Shown piece by piece: positions 53,770 to 62,983 of a stretch of DNA of 64,000 bases (position 1 is the stretch's first letter; every line of letters starts with the position of its first letter). The translations under genes and the position numbers were made by a program. Source of the stretch: Staphylococcus haemolyticus (GTDB lineage Bacteria; Bacillota; Bacilli; Staphylococcales; Staphylococcaceae); contig NZ_CP035291.1 of assembly GCF_006094395.1 (NCBI RefSeq), positions 310,001 to 374,000 of the forward strand, written 5' to 3'. A model generated the notes under the pieces. That model did not search any database, was not told the DNA's origin, and saw only the letters and a list, made by a program, of their open reading frames with translations.

Positions 53770-54884
53770 ATGAAGCTAAAACAATCGGTTTAGTTGTTGC
53801 TCCTGGTGTTACAGAAAAATTAGCTGAGAGTTTAATGGATGATATTCCGAACATCTTATCTCACCAGAATAACAACCAACATGACTGGAAAGTGGATCTC
53901 GTGGTTGATCCTCTGACAGGCTACGCAGAATCCGTTGGCAAAATTTTTAAAAAGATACAAGATTATCATGATAAACGACAATGGGATTATGTCGTTGCAA
54001 TTACAGATTTACCTATGTTTCATGATGAACGTGTGTTAGCACTGGACATCAATAAGAAGAATGGTGCTGTTGTCTTTTCTTATCCTGCATTTGGTTGGCG
54101 CCCAGTTAAGAAACGTTTTAAGAACGCCATCGTTGCGATAATCAATGAAGTGCATCATTCTGAAGCTGAAAAGAATGATTATGATAACAATAATCATGTA
54201 ACATATGCAGTTAACAAACAATTTCCATTATCTAAAATTGATAAAACTGAAGTACATTTAGATGAAACAGGTAATGATCATTTACGCTATTTATCCAATA
54301 CTAGGTCAATGGGAATGGTTCGGCTTGTGAGTGGTATGACATTTGCAAATAATCCACTTAATATGATGGCAAGCCTTAGTAATATTGTGGCAATTGCTTT
54401 TACCACTGGCGCATTTGGCTTAATATTTACGACTATGTGGCAGATGAGTATGGAATTCTCAATGTGGCGTCTATTTGGAATATCTATTATCGCAGTCTTA
54501 GGTATGTTACTTTGGATTATGATGTCTCATGATTTGTGGGAATCTGTCAAACAAAGTCGTAATAAAAGAATTACATGGTTATATAACTTAACTACAGTGA
54601 TGACGCTCTTTGTAGCTATTATCATTTATTACATTATTCTCTACACATTATTTTTAATTGCGGAACTTGTGTTACTACCATCTGATTTCTTAGGGCAACA
54701 GGTAGGGTTAAAAGGACCGGCTGGAATTGATCTCTATCTAAGCATTCCTTGGTTTGCTGCATCTATTTCTACGGTTGCGGGTGCAATTGGTGCCGGATTA
54801 TTAAATGATCAACTCATCAAAGAAAGTACTTATGGTTACCGACAACAAATGCGATATGATGATAGAGATAAAGGTGAAGAATAA
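53766..54884 (+). CDS. Membrane protein of unknown family, second of a tandem pair
   Basis: A 372-residue paralogue of the preceding protein, translationally coupled to it (ATGA) with GGGAGGAGG upstream. Shared blocks are TIGLVVAPGVTEKL against TIGLVPSPGVAHKL, WDYVVAITDLP against WDFVICITDLP, and the FATG/FTTG start of the first helix. It has the same soluble N-terminal domain plus about four membrane helices and lacks the charged tail. Function unknown. A terminator follows. Confidence 0.7.
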   Translation: MNEAKTIGLVVAPGVTEKLAESLMDDIPNILSHQNNNQHDWKVDLVVDPLTGYAESVGKIFKKIQDYHDKRQWDYVVAITDLPMFHDERVLALDINKKNGAVVFSYPAFGWRPVKKRFKNAIVAIINEVHHSEAEKNDYDNNNHVTYAVNKQFPLSKIDKTEVHLDETGNDHLRYLSNTRSMGMVRLVSGMTFANNPLNMMASLSNIVAIAFTTGAFGLIFTTMWQMSMEFSMWRLFGISIIAVLGMLLWIMMSHDLWESVKQSRNKRITWLYNLTTVMTLFVAIIIYYIILYTLFLIAELVLLPSDFLGQQVGLKGPAGIDLYLSIPWFAASISTVAGAIGAGLLNDQLIKESTYGYRQQMRYDDRDKGEE

Positions 54885-54892
54885 TGAGATTG

Positions 54893-54932
54893 AAGTCGAG
54901 AGGCATTAAGCTTTCTTCGGCTTTATTTTTTT
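54893..54932 (+). terminator. Terminator after the tandem membrane pair
   Basis: AAGTCGAG (54893-54900) pairs, with G-U pairs, with TTCGGCTT (54916-54923), followed by TATTTTTTT. Confidence 0.65.
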
Positions 54933-55076
54933 AGGTAAATTTATATAAAAAAATTATAGAAAATCGTTACTGCTTAATTTAAAATTAAATATAATGTAGG
55001 TGTCAAAATAAATAAGAGACCTAAATTCACAACAACTACTTAGATTTAGCAACATGAAGTGAAGGAAGGTAATATC

Positions 55077-55875
55077 ATGAATTTTTGTCCTAGATGTGGT
55101 AATAAAATAACTAAAAGAGCAACGATTTTGTAGTAAATGTGGCAATGATTTACGCATATTTGAAGGCGATTCAATTGAGTCACAATATGAAGTAGCTGAG
55201 CGTAAGACAAGCATTTGGCCATTTATATTAGTCGGCTTAGTCGTTATTGGTATTATAGTCAGTTGTTGTTTTGCTTATTATCATTTCTTTTTAAAAGAAG
55301 AGGAACAGCCAAAACAAACTGCGACAACGACGACCCATGTGAAGAAAGATAAAGACACAACAGAAGAAGGTAAAGTGTCTAACGATCCTATTAAAGCAGA
55401 AAAGCAAAAATCGAAACAAAGTGAAGATGAAAAAGACAAAGATGCAACTCATTCACAAGCACCTAAAATTGATGTTATGAGTGAGGATTTCCATAAGTCA
55501 TTTATGCAAAAGGATACAAGGGATTCTTACATGGGAATCAAACCTGGCATGACTAGAGCGGAAGTGGAGAAACGGTACGGAAGTTCAAATCGTGTCTTTC
55601 ATAAAACAGAGATGGATTATCTTTATACCATTTATGGAAATTTAGCAGTGGCCTATGAATTGAAAGGTAATAAAGAAGTAGTTCGTGAGATTGGTGTAGC
55701 ACCTTTGAATGTTGATGAACAAACATTTATTGATAAATACAGTGATTATGATAAAAATAATGATGCTGAAAGTTATACTTATAATACTGTGAAAAATAAT
55801 GGATTTGAAATTTTAGTAACTACAAAGAATGGTAAAATTGCTTTGATTCAGTGTATTCCAGAGAATCATTACTAG
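55077..55875 (+). pseudogene. Zinc-ribbon membrane protein, broken by a one-base frameshift
   Basis: The ATG at 55077 follows GGAAGG and begins NFCPRCGNKITK, the first half of a zinc ribbon. The frame then hits TAG at 55131. Dropping one A from the AAAA run at 55113-55116 restores KEQRFCSKCGNDL, the second CxxC, and the frame stays open to 55875 (~265 residues). The rest has a membrane helix (SIWPFILVGLVVIGIIVSCCF), a Lys/Glu/Asp linker and a C-terminal domain (GIKPGMTRAEVEKRYG...). The intact downstream part could still be made from ATG 55339. This is either a true frameshift or a sequencing error. Function of the family unknown. Confidence 0.75.
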
Positions 55876-55907
55876 TGAAAAGTTGAAACGTTTAGGGAGT
55901 GTGGCGG

Positions 55908-55976
55908 ATGCAAAATGGAAACAATGTCCTACTCCTCCTTCTTTATATAATTCTCCTCAGAACCTTGACTTTATAG
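55908..55976 (+). CDS. Possible 22-residue hydrophobic peptide
   Basis: ATG at 55908 follows TTAGGGAGTGTGGCGG. The peptide would be NVLLLLLYIILLRTLTL-like, one membrane-spanning stretch, ending at TAG 55976. There is no further support, and AT-rich gaps give such frames by chance. The surrounding gap (55877-56070) also carries the upstream region of cysH, in which I see no certain promoter. Confidence 0.2.
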   Translation: MQNGNNVLLLLLYIILLRTLTL

Positions 55977-56070
55977 CAAAATCTCGATAAAGTAGTAACA
56001 TATTATTCTGACAATTCTGATAGGTATTAGATTAATAAATTTGTGAAATTTTAGGGGGGACCATAAGTTT

Positions 56071-56802
56071 ATGTCAGTACCGACAATTACGTATGAGAAT
56101 TTTGAAGATGACCCTTTCATTGATTCTATTTCTACTGACGATGCAACTAAAGGCGCTTATGAAATATTAGAATGGGCGTATCGCACATATGGTGATTCCA
56201 TTGTTTATTCATGTAGTTTTGGTGCGGAAAGTATGGTTTTAATTGATTTGATTTACCAAATTAAGCCAGATGCACAAATTGTCTTTCTAGATACGGATTT
56301 ACATTTCCAAGAAACGTATGACTTGATAGATAGAGTGAAAGAACACTTTCCAAAACTTCGTATTGAAATGAAGAAACCTGATTTAACGCTTGAGGAACAA
56401 GCGGACAAATATAATCCGGCATTGTGGAAGAATAATCCTAATCAATGCTGTTATATAAGAAAGATTAAACCTTTAGAAGAAGTGCTAGGTGGCGCTGTTG
56501 CTTGGGTTTCAGGTTTACGTCGAGACCAATCACCAACACGTGCAAATACGAACTTTATTAATAAAGATGAGCGTTTCAAATCAGTGAAAGTATGTCCTTT
56601 AATTTACTGGACGGAAGATGAAGTTTGGGACTATATTAAGAAACATGATTTACCTTATAATGCATTACATGATCAACATTATCCTAGTATTGGTTGTATC
56701 CCATGTACCGCTCCTGTATTTGACTCAGAGGATTCTAGAGCAGGACGTTGGTCGAATTTCGATAAAACAGAATGTGGCTTACATGTTGCTGATAAACCAT
56801 AA
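56071..56802 (+). CDS. cysH: Assimilatory adenylyl-sulfate (APS/PAPS) reductase
   Basis: A 243-residue enzyme with TTAGGGGGG upstream. It reduces activated sulfate to sulfite with thioredoxin. [11 protein letters not shown] is the PP-loop; the catalytic Cys235 lies in ECGLH near the end. Cys126-Cys127 and Cys209-x2-Cys212 form the four-cysteine set that binds a [4Fe-4S] cluster, so this belongs to the APS-reducing type rather than the cluster-free PAPS reductase. It leads the sulfate assimilation block. Confidence 0.92.
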   Translation: MSVPTITYENFEDDPFIDSISTDDATKGAYEILEWAYRTYGDSIVYSCSFGAESMVLIDLIYQIKPDAQIVFLDTDLHFQETYDLIDRVKEHFPKLRIEMKKPDLTLEEQADKYNPALWKNNPNQCCYIRKIKPLEEVLGGAVAWVSGLRRDQSPTRANTNFINKDERFKSVKVCPLIYWTEDEVWDYIKKHDLPYNALHDQHYPSIGCIPCTAPVFDSEDSRAGRWSNFDKTECGLHVADKP

Positions 56803-56870
56803 TGCGTTTGGATAAAATTTTTTAACTATAAAACATAGTATTCTGATATGTTTTGAGAAAAACCTTTATA

Positions 56871-56903
56871 ATATGTCCGACAATAGTGTACAGACGGACA
56901 TAT
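56871..56903 (+). promoter_or_regulatory. Inverted repeat at the 5' end of the cysJ transcript
   Basis: ATATGTCCG (56871-56879) and CGGACATAT (56895-56903) are perfect 9-base arms, directly after TATAAT (56866-56871). It may be an operator, an mRNA 5' hairpin, or the terminator of cysH (followed by TTTCTTA). Confidence 0.5.
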
Positions 56904-56976
56904 TTCTTACATAATAAAAGTAGTATAAAGCTTTTATAAAATGATTGTTATTTTACGGAATAAGAGGTGGATACAA

Positions 56977-58845
56977 TTGAATTTAAGTGTTACAAATAGT
57001 CCTTTTACAGAAGGACAAGCGGCACAAATTAATGAACTCATACAAACACTTACACCTGAACAAAAGGTATGGTTAAGTGGATACTTAGTTGCTAATCAAC
57101 AATTGACGTCAAATGGAACTGTACCATCACAAACAGGTTCAAGTTCAACAAATGCAAATGGTCTAACTGAAGGCACAGAAGCGATGCTTCAACAAAACGA
57201 GCCTGTCATCACGCCGGAAAAACGAGCAATTACACTTTTATATGGTTCCGAAACAGGAAATGCACAAGGGTTAGCTGAAATATTTGAAGAACGCTTATCA
57301 AATATAGGTCATAACGTGACATTAAAAGCAATGGACGACTTTAAACCTAAGAATCTAAAAAATGTTGAAGATTTATTCATTATCACTTCTACTCAAGGTG
57401 AAGGGGATCCACCTGATAATGCAGCTGAATTGCATGAGTTCATTCATGGTCGTAAGGCACCTAAACTTGAAGGTGTGAGATTCTCAGTTCTAGCATTAGG
57501 GGATCAAACGTATGAATACTTCTGTCAAACAGGTCGTGACTTTGATAGAAAGCTAGATGAATTAGGTGCAGAACGTATATATGATCGTGTGGATTGCGAC
57601 GTTGATTATGAAGAAGATGCTGAAAAGTGGATGGCAAATGTAATCAATGCGATTGATACTGCACCAGAAGGCACTCAAAATGAACAAATTGTAAGTGAAT
57701 CAATTAAATCTGCGAAAGAAAAGAAATTCTCTAAAGCTAATCCATATCAAGCAGAAGTTCTAGAGAACATTAACCTTAATGGACAAGGTTCTAATAAAGA
57801 AACGCGACATATTGAATTCTTATTAGATAATTTCGGTGAAGATTATGAAGTAGGAGACTGTTTAGTCGTTCTACCTCAAAATGACCCAGCTTTAGTTGAT
57901 TTATTAATTAGCACATTAGGTTGGGATCCGAATGATCAAGTTCAACTTTCAGATGAGGGGGATACATTAGGATTAGAAGAAGCCTTAACAACTCATTTTG
58001 AAATTACGAAGTTAACGAAACCGCTTCTTATCAATGCGGCTTCATTCTTTGAAAATGAAGAACTTAACGAAAAAGTTGAAGATAATGAATGGGTTCAAAG
58101 TTACATTGAAGGTCGTGACTTAATCGACTTATTAAATGACTTTGCGACAACAGAACTTCAACCAGAAAATTTATATCAATTATTAAGAAAATTACCACCT
58201 AGAGAATATTCAATATCTAGTAGTTATGAAGCGTTACCTGATGAAGTGCATATTACAGTTGGTGCTGTTAGATATAACTCACACGGACGTGACCGTTCAG
58301 GTGTATGTTCAGTTCAATTTGCTGAACGTATTCAACCAGGTGACACTGTTCCAATTTACTTGAAACGCAATCCAAACTTCAAATTCCCTAAAGAGGGTGA
58401 CACACCAGTTATTATGATTGGACCTGGTACAGGAGTTGCACCATTTAGAGCATACATGCAAGAAAGAGAAGAACATGGATTTAAAGGTAATACTTGGTTA
58501 TTCTTTGGTGATCAACACTTTACAACAGACTTCCTATATCAAACGGAATGGCAAGAATGGTTGAAAGACGGCGTGTTAGGTAAAATGGATGTTGCATTCT
58601 CAAGAGACACGGATGAAAAAGTATACGTCCAACATCGTATTGCTGAACATAGTAAAGAATTTAATGAATGGCTTCAAAAAGGTGCTTCGATTTACATTTG
58701 TGGTGATGAAAAACATATGGCGAAAGATGTACATCAAGCTATCCGCAATGTTTTAGTGAAAGAACAAAAATTATCTGAAGAAGATGCTGAAGCCTACCTT
58801 AAACAAATGAAGAAAGATAAACGTTACCAACGCGATGTGTACTAA
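56977..58845 (+). CDS. cysJ: Sulfite reductase (NADPH) flavoprotein alpha subunit
   Basis: A 622-residue diflavin reductase. The TTG at 56977 is chosen because AGAGGTGG lies 6 bases upstream; the ATG at 56941 has no ribosome site. The flavodoxin domain starts near residue 85 (LLYGSETGNAQGLAE, FMN). The FAD domain has RKLPPREYSISSS (~407) and SGVCSVQFAE; the NADPH domain has GPGTGVAPFRAY (~487) and ICGDEKHMAKDV. It passes electrons from NADPH to CysI. CysI follows after 18 bases. Confidence 0.93.
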   Translation: MNLSVTNSPFTEGQAAQINELIQTLTPEQKVWLSGYLVANQQLTSNGTVPSQTGSSSTNANGLTEGTEAMLQQNEPVITPEKRAITLLYGSETGNAQGLAEIFEERLSNIGHNVTLKAMDDFKPKNLKNVEDLFIITSTQGEGDPPDNAAELHEFIHGRKAPKLEGVRFSVLALGDQTYEYFCQTGRDFDRKLDELGAERIYDRVDCDVDYEEDAEKWMANVINAIDTAPEGTQNEQIVSESIKSAKEKKFSKANPYQAEVLENINLNGQGSNKETRHIEFLLDNFGEDYEVGDCLVVLPQNDPALVDLLISTLGWDPNDQVQLSDEGDTLGLEEALTTHFEITKLTKPLLINAASFFENEELNEKVEDNEWVQSYIEGRDLIDLLNDFATTELQPENLYQLLRKLPPREYSISSSYEALPDEVHITVGAVRYNSHGRDRSGVCSVQFAERIQPGDTVPIYLKRNPNFKFPKEGDTPVIMIGPGTGVAPFRAYMQEREEHGFKGNTWLFFGDQHFTTDFLYQTEWQEWLKDGVLGKMDVAFSRDTDEKVYVQHRIAEHSKEFNEWLQKGASIYICGDEKHMAKDVHQAIRNVLVKEQKLSEEDAEAYLKQMKKDKRYQRDVY

Positions 58846-58863
58846 TAGAAAGGGTGGTACTTA

Positions 58864-60585
58864 ATGGCTAAGACAAATAAGCAAATGTCAGAAGAACTTG
58901 ATAAGAAGCTAGATGCTTTAGAGTATTTAAAAGACGAAAGTAATTATTTACGTGGGACAATCGAGCAAGGCTTAGCAGACCCACTTACTGGTGCTATTTC
59001 AGATGATGACACTAAATTATTGAAATTCCATGGTAGCTACCAACAAGATGATAGAGATTTACGTGACGAACGTTGCAAGCAGAAATTAGAACCAGCTTAC
59101 AGCTTTATGATTCGCGTGCGTCTACCAGGAGGAACAGCTACACCTGAACAATGGATTGCCATGGATGACATTTCTAATAATTATGCCAACCAAACGTTGA
59201 AATTAACTACACGTCAGACTTTCCAATTTCACGGCATTTTAAAAAGAAATTTAAAAACATCTATGAAGAAAATTAATGAGTCTGTACTTGATACGATTGC
59301 GGCATGTGGGGACGTGAATCGTAATACAATGTGTAATCCTAATCCATATCAATCTCATATTCATAAAGAGATTAATGATTATGCAACTAAAATCAGTGAC
59401 CATCTATTACCTAAGACCAATGCCTATCATGAAATTTGGTTAGATGGAGAGAAAGTATTAGATTCTTCAGAAGAAATTGAACCAATGTATGGTAAGAAAT
59501 ATTTACCACGTAAGTTTAAAATTGGTATCGCCTTACCACCATCTAATGATATTGATGTCTATTCACAAGACATCGGACTTATCGGTATCGTTGAAGATGA
59601 AACACTCGTCGGATTTAATGTCACAGTTGGTGGCGGTATGGGTATGACGCACGGAAATACAGATACGTACCCACAAGTTGGTCGTTTAGCTGGTTTCGTT
59701 CCTAAAGAACAAGTCGTTGATGTTTGTGAGAAAATCTTAACAATTCAACGCGATTATGGTAATCGTGAGAACCGTAAGAACGCACGATTCAAATATACAG
59801 TTGACCGCTTAGGTGTGGATAAAGTTGTTGAAGAACTAAATTCACGTTTAGGTTGGGAAATTGAAGAACCACGTGATTTTGAATTCGAACATAATGGCGA
59901 TCGTCTAGGTTGGATAGAGGGCGACAAAGGTGTTTGGAATTATACTTTATTCATTCAAAATGGACGTGTTAAAGACACAGAAGATTATCAATTAAAAACG
60001 GCATTACGAAAAATTGCAGAAACACATACGGGCGACTTCAGATTATCTCCAAACCAAAATTTAATTATTGCAAATGTAACTTCAGAGAAAAAAGAAGAAA
60101 TTCAAAATCTTATCGATCAGTATGGTTTAACAGATGGTAAAAATTATACAGGATTAAGACGCAATTCAATGGCATGTGTCGCGTTCCCAACATGTGGATT
60201 AGCGATGGCTGAGTCAGAACGTTATTTACCATCATTAATCTCTAAGATTGAAGATTTATTAGATGAAGCGGGTGTGGATGATGAAGAAATCACAATCCGT
60301 ATGACTGGGTGCCCAAATGGTTGTGCTAGACCAGCACTTGCAGAAATTGCATTTATAGGTAAAGCACCTGGTAAATATAATATGTATTTAGGCGGTGGCT
60401 TCAAAGGTGAACGCTTAAATAAATTGTACAAAGAGAATATCGGAGAACAAGAAATACTTGAAAGTCTACGTCCAATTCTTATGGATTATGGTAAAGAACG
60501 TCTTGAAGGTGAGCATTTTGGTGACTTTGTCATACGTTCAGGTGTTGTTGCTAAAGTTCATGGAGGACAAGACTTCCATAGTTAA
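58864..60585 (+). CDS. cysI: Sulfite reductase hemoprotein beta subunit
   Basis: A 573-residue enzyme with AAAGGGTGG upstream. It reduces sulfite to sulfide. The siroheme/[4Fe-4S] cysteines are all present: C438 and C444 in [13 protein letters not shown] and C483 and C487 in [11 protein letters not shown]-terminal siroheme-binding residues lie in RLPGG and [12 protein letters not shown]. It works with CysJ. Confidence 0.95.
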   Translation: MAKTNKQMSEELDKKLDALEYLKDESNYLRGTIEQGLADPLTGAISDDDTKLLKFHGSYQQDDRDLRDERCKQKLEPAYSFMIRVRLPGGTATPEQWIAMDDISNNYANQTLKLTTRQTFQFHGILKRNLKTSMKKINESVLDTIAACGDVNRNTMCNPNPYQSHIHKEINDYATKISDHLLPKTNAYHEIWLDGEKVLDSSEEIEPMYGKKYLPRKFKIGIALPPSNDIDVYSQDIGLIGIVEDETLVGFNVTVGGGMGMTHGNTDTYPQVGRLAGFVPKEQVVDVCEKILTIQRDYGNRENRKNARFKYTVDRLGVDKVVEELNSRLGWEIEEPRDFEFEHNGDRLGWIEGDKGVWNYTLFIQNGRVKDTEDYQLKTALRKIAETHTGDFRLSPNQNLIIANVTSEKKEEIQNLIDQYGLTDGKNYTGLRRNSMACVAFPTCGLAMAESERYLPSLISKIEDLLDEAGVDDEEITIRMTGCPNGCARPALAEIAFIGKAPGKYNMYLGGGFKGERLNKLYKENIGEQEILESLRPILMDYGKERLEGEHFGDFVIRSGVVAKVHGGQDFHS

Positions 60586-60621
60586 AGTTTGAGATAAGTT
60601 GTTTTAAACGGGGGTGACAAC

Positions 60622-61386
60622 ATGGGGAAAGTGTATTTAGTAGGAGCAGGACCTGGTGATCCTGATTTATTAACTATCAAAGGTATGAAAGCCATTCAAA
60701 TGTCAGATGTGATTTTATATGATCGCCTAGTCAATAAAGACATTTTAGATTTAGCTAAACCGGGGACAAAGTTCTTTTATTGTGGCAAAGACCCGAATAG
60801 ACATTCATTACCGCAAGAAGAAACGAATCGAATGTTGGTTAATTTAGCGAAAAAAGGTCATGTTATCACTCGTTTAAAAGGTGGTGACCCGTTTGTCTTT
60901 GGGCGAGGTGGTGAAGAGGCAGAAATCTTGGCGCAACATAAGATTGCATTTGAAATTGTGCCTGGTATCACTTCGGGTATTGCTGCACCAGCTTATGCAG
61001 GCATTCCTGTCACGCACAGAGATTATAGTTCGTCAGTTGCTTTTGTGACAGCAGTTAATAAACCTGGTATGTCTAAAGATGATTATTGGGCACATTTAGC
61101 GCATGGTCCAGAAACACTTTGTGTTTATATGGGTGTTAAACGATTACCAGAAATTTGTGACCTACTTATTGAACATGGTAAATCAATAGACACGCCTGTC
61201 GCACTTGTTCATTTAGGAACGACGACTTCTCAAAAAACAATTGATGGTACGTTAGGTAACATCGTTGAAAAAGCGTCAGAAATAAAAAATCCTGCTATGA
61301 TTATTATTGGCGATGTTGTCCAAATGCGACAAAAAATAAGTTGGTTTAAAGAACAAACTACGGATTTAGAAATGACCTTACCTTAA
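60622..61386 (+). CDS. cobA: Uroporphyrinogen-III C-methyltransferase
   Basis: A 254-residue SAM-dependent enzyme that makes precorrin-2 for siroheme. GAGPGDPDLLT (~8-18), the LYDRLV block, KGGDPFVFGRGGEE (~82-95) and GIPVTHRD are the family motifs. A GGGGGTGA site precedes the ATG. It supplies the siroheme precursor needed by CysI, encoded just upstream. Confidence 0.92.
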   Translation: MGKVYLVGAGPGDPDLLTIKGMKAIQMSDVILYDRLVNKDILDLAKPGTKFFYCGKDPNRHSLPQEETNRMLVNLAKKGHVITRLKGGDPFVFGRGGEEAEILAQHKIAFEIVPGITSGIAAPAYAGIPVTHRDYSSSVAFVTAVNKPGMSKDDYWAHLAHGPETLCVYMGVKRLPEICDLLIEHGKSIDTPVALVHLGTTTSQKTIDGTLGNIVEKASEIKNPAMIIIGDVVQMRQKISWFKEQTTDLEMTLP

Positions 61387-61430
61387 TTATTAAAAAATAA
61401 GAAAGAATAATCATAAAAGGAGGATACAAT

Positions 61431-62042
61431 ATGAGCAATATGCCACTTATGATTGATTTACAAAATAAAAAGATTGTCATTGTTGGTGGTGGGAAGGTAG
61501 CAACTCGACGAGCAAAGTCATTAGTTGAATACTGTTCTCATGTTCATATTGTTAGTCCTTCAATCACCAAAGAATTACATACTTTATTTCAGCAACAGCG
61601 ATTGACTTGGGCTGAAAAAATGTTTGAACCACAAGATATTAGTCACGCATTTCTAGTTATTATTGCGACAAATCAACCAGAGGTAAATCAACATGTTAAA
61701 GATAGTTTGTCAGAAGGTACATTATTAAATCACGCTGCAGATGCTTCTGCGGGGAATGTGACGTTTCCTAGTATGCTTAGACGTGGCAAATTGACTATTA
61801 GTGTATCTACAGATGGTGCAAGTCCTAAACTAGGTCGACAAATTATATCGACATTGCAAGATACCTACGATGAACGTTATGAAAGTTATATCGATTTTTT
61901 ATATGAAAGTAGACAACTTATTAAAGCATCAACGATAGAGCCATCTAGAAAGCAAGCGTTATTACAACATGTATTATCTGAGGACTATTTGGATGAGGAG
62001 AAACAAAAAGAATTCAAGCGATGGCTTCAATCACAAGTTTAA
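61431..62042 (+). CDS. Precorrin-2 dehydrogenase / sirohydrochlorin ferrochelatase (Met8/CysG-N type)
   Basis: A 203-residue protein with AAAAGGAGG upstream. The NAD-binding motif IVGGGKVATRRAKSL (~18-32), IATNQPEVN and SVSTDGASPKLGRQI (~124-138) are those of the Met8/CysG N-terminal domain. It oxidises precorrin-2 and inserts iron to give siroheme. It lacks the methyltransferase domain of enteric CysG, which is the separate gene just before it. Confidence 0.9.
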   Translation: MSNMPLMIDLQNKKIVIVGGGKVATRRAKSLVEYCSHVHIVSPSITKELHTLFQQQRLTWAEKMFEPQDISHAFLVIIATNQPEVNQHVKDSLSEGTLLNHAADASAGNVTFPSMLRRGKLTISVSTDGASPKLGRQIISTLQDTYDERYESYIDFLYESRQLIKASTIEPSRKQALLQHVLSEDYLDEEKQKEFKRWLQSQV

Positions 62043-62062
62043 TGTCAGGGGGCATGTGATAT

Positions 62063-62932
62063 ATGAGAAAATTATTTATATTTGCATTAGCTGGTTTTTT
62101 AGCCCAACTTGTTGATGGTTCACTTGGCATGGGATTCGGTGCCTCATCATCATCAATATTATTAACTTATGGGATTGCACCGGCCATTGTATCGGCGACT
62201 GTACATTTTTCAGAAATAGCTACGACTGCTGCATCAGGAACATCACATTGGAAATTTGAGAATGTGCATAAGCCCACCATGTTAAAGTTAGCTATTCCAG
62301 GTGCTATAAGTGGATTTATTGGTGCAGGTCTACTTACACAAATACATGGAGATTATATTAAGCCATATATCGCATTGTTCTTACTTTCAATGGGTATATA
62401 TATTTTGTATCAATTTTTATTTAAAAGAAATAGAGAAATTCATACACATGTTGGTAAGTTGAGTGGTTTCAAACTTGTGCCTCAAGGTGCTATCGCCGGA
62501 TTCTTAGATGCAATTGGTGGAGGTGGCTGGGGACCAGTAAATACACCTTTATTATTGGCTAGTCATAAGATCCAACCACGATATGCAATTGGTACTGTAT
62601 CGGCGAGTGAGTTTTTTGTAACATTATCAACGTCATTGAGTTTCATCATCTTCTTAGGTATTACTCAGATTAATTGGTGGTTTGTTATTGCGTTAAGTGT
62701 CGGCGGTATGATTGCAGCGCCTATCTCTGCATATTTAACAAAGATATTACCAATTAATATTTTAGCCATTTGTGTTGGTGGCTTAATCATCTTCACAAAT
62801 AGCAATGCATTAATGACTTATTTCGTACACGATGACACAATTTCAAATATTGTAAGATTCGCAATTATTTGTGCGATTGTGATACTTGTTATTATCACTG
62901 TGATTCGCAACAAAAAATTGTCTTTTTCTTGA
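62063..62932 (+). CDS. Sulfite/organosulfur exporter, TauE/SafE family
   Basis: A 289-residue membrane protein with about eight helices in two homologous halves. The twin motifs GFLAQLVDGSLGMGFG (~12-27) and GAIAGFLDAIGGGGWGP (~142-158) are the TauE/SafE signature. In a sulfate assimilation operon it probably carries sulfite or sulfate, or protects against sulfite build-up; direction is not decided by sequence. Confidence 0.85.
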   Translation: MRKLFIFALAGFLAQLVDGSLGMGFGASSSSILLTYGIAPAIVSATVHFSEIATTAASGTSHWKFENVHKPTMLKLAIPGAISGFIGAGLLTQIHGDYIKPYIALFLLSMGIYILYQFLFKRNREIHTHVGKLSGFKLVPQGAIAGFLDAIGGGGWGPVNTPLLLASHKIQPRYAIGTVSASEFFVTLSTSLSFIIFLGITQINWWFVIALSVGGMIAAPISAYLTKILPINILAICVGGLIIFTNSNALMTYFVHDDTISNIVRFAIICAIVILVIITVIRNKKLSFS

Positions 62933-62983
62933 AAATAAAGCCGAGTAAACTAATCTAATTAATTGGAAAAGGAGTTATCAATA

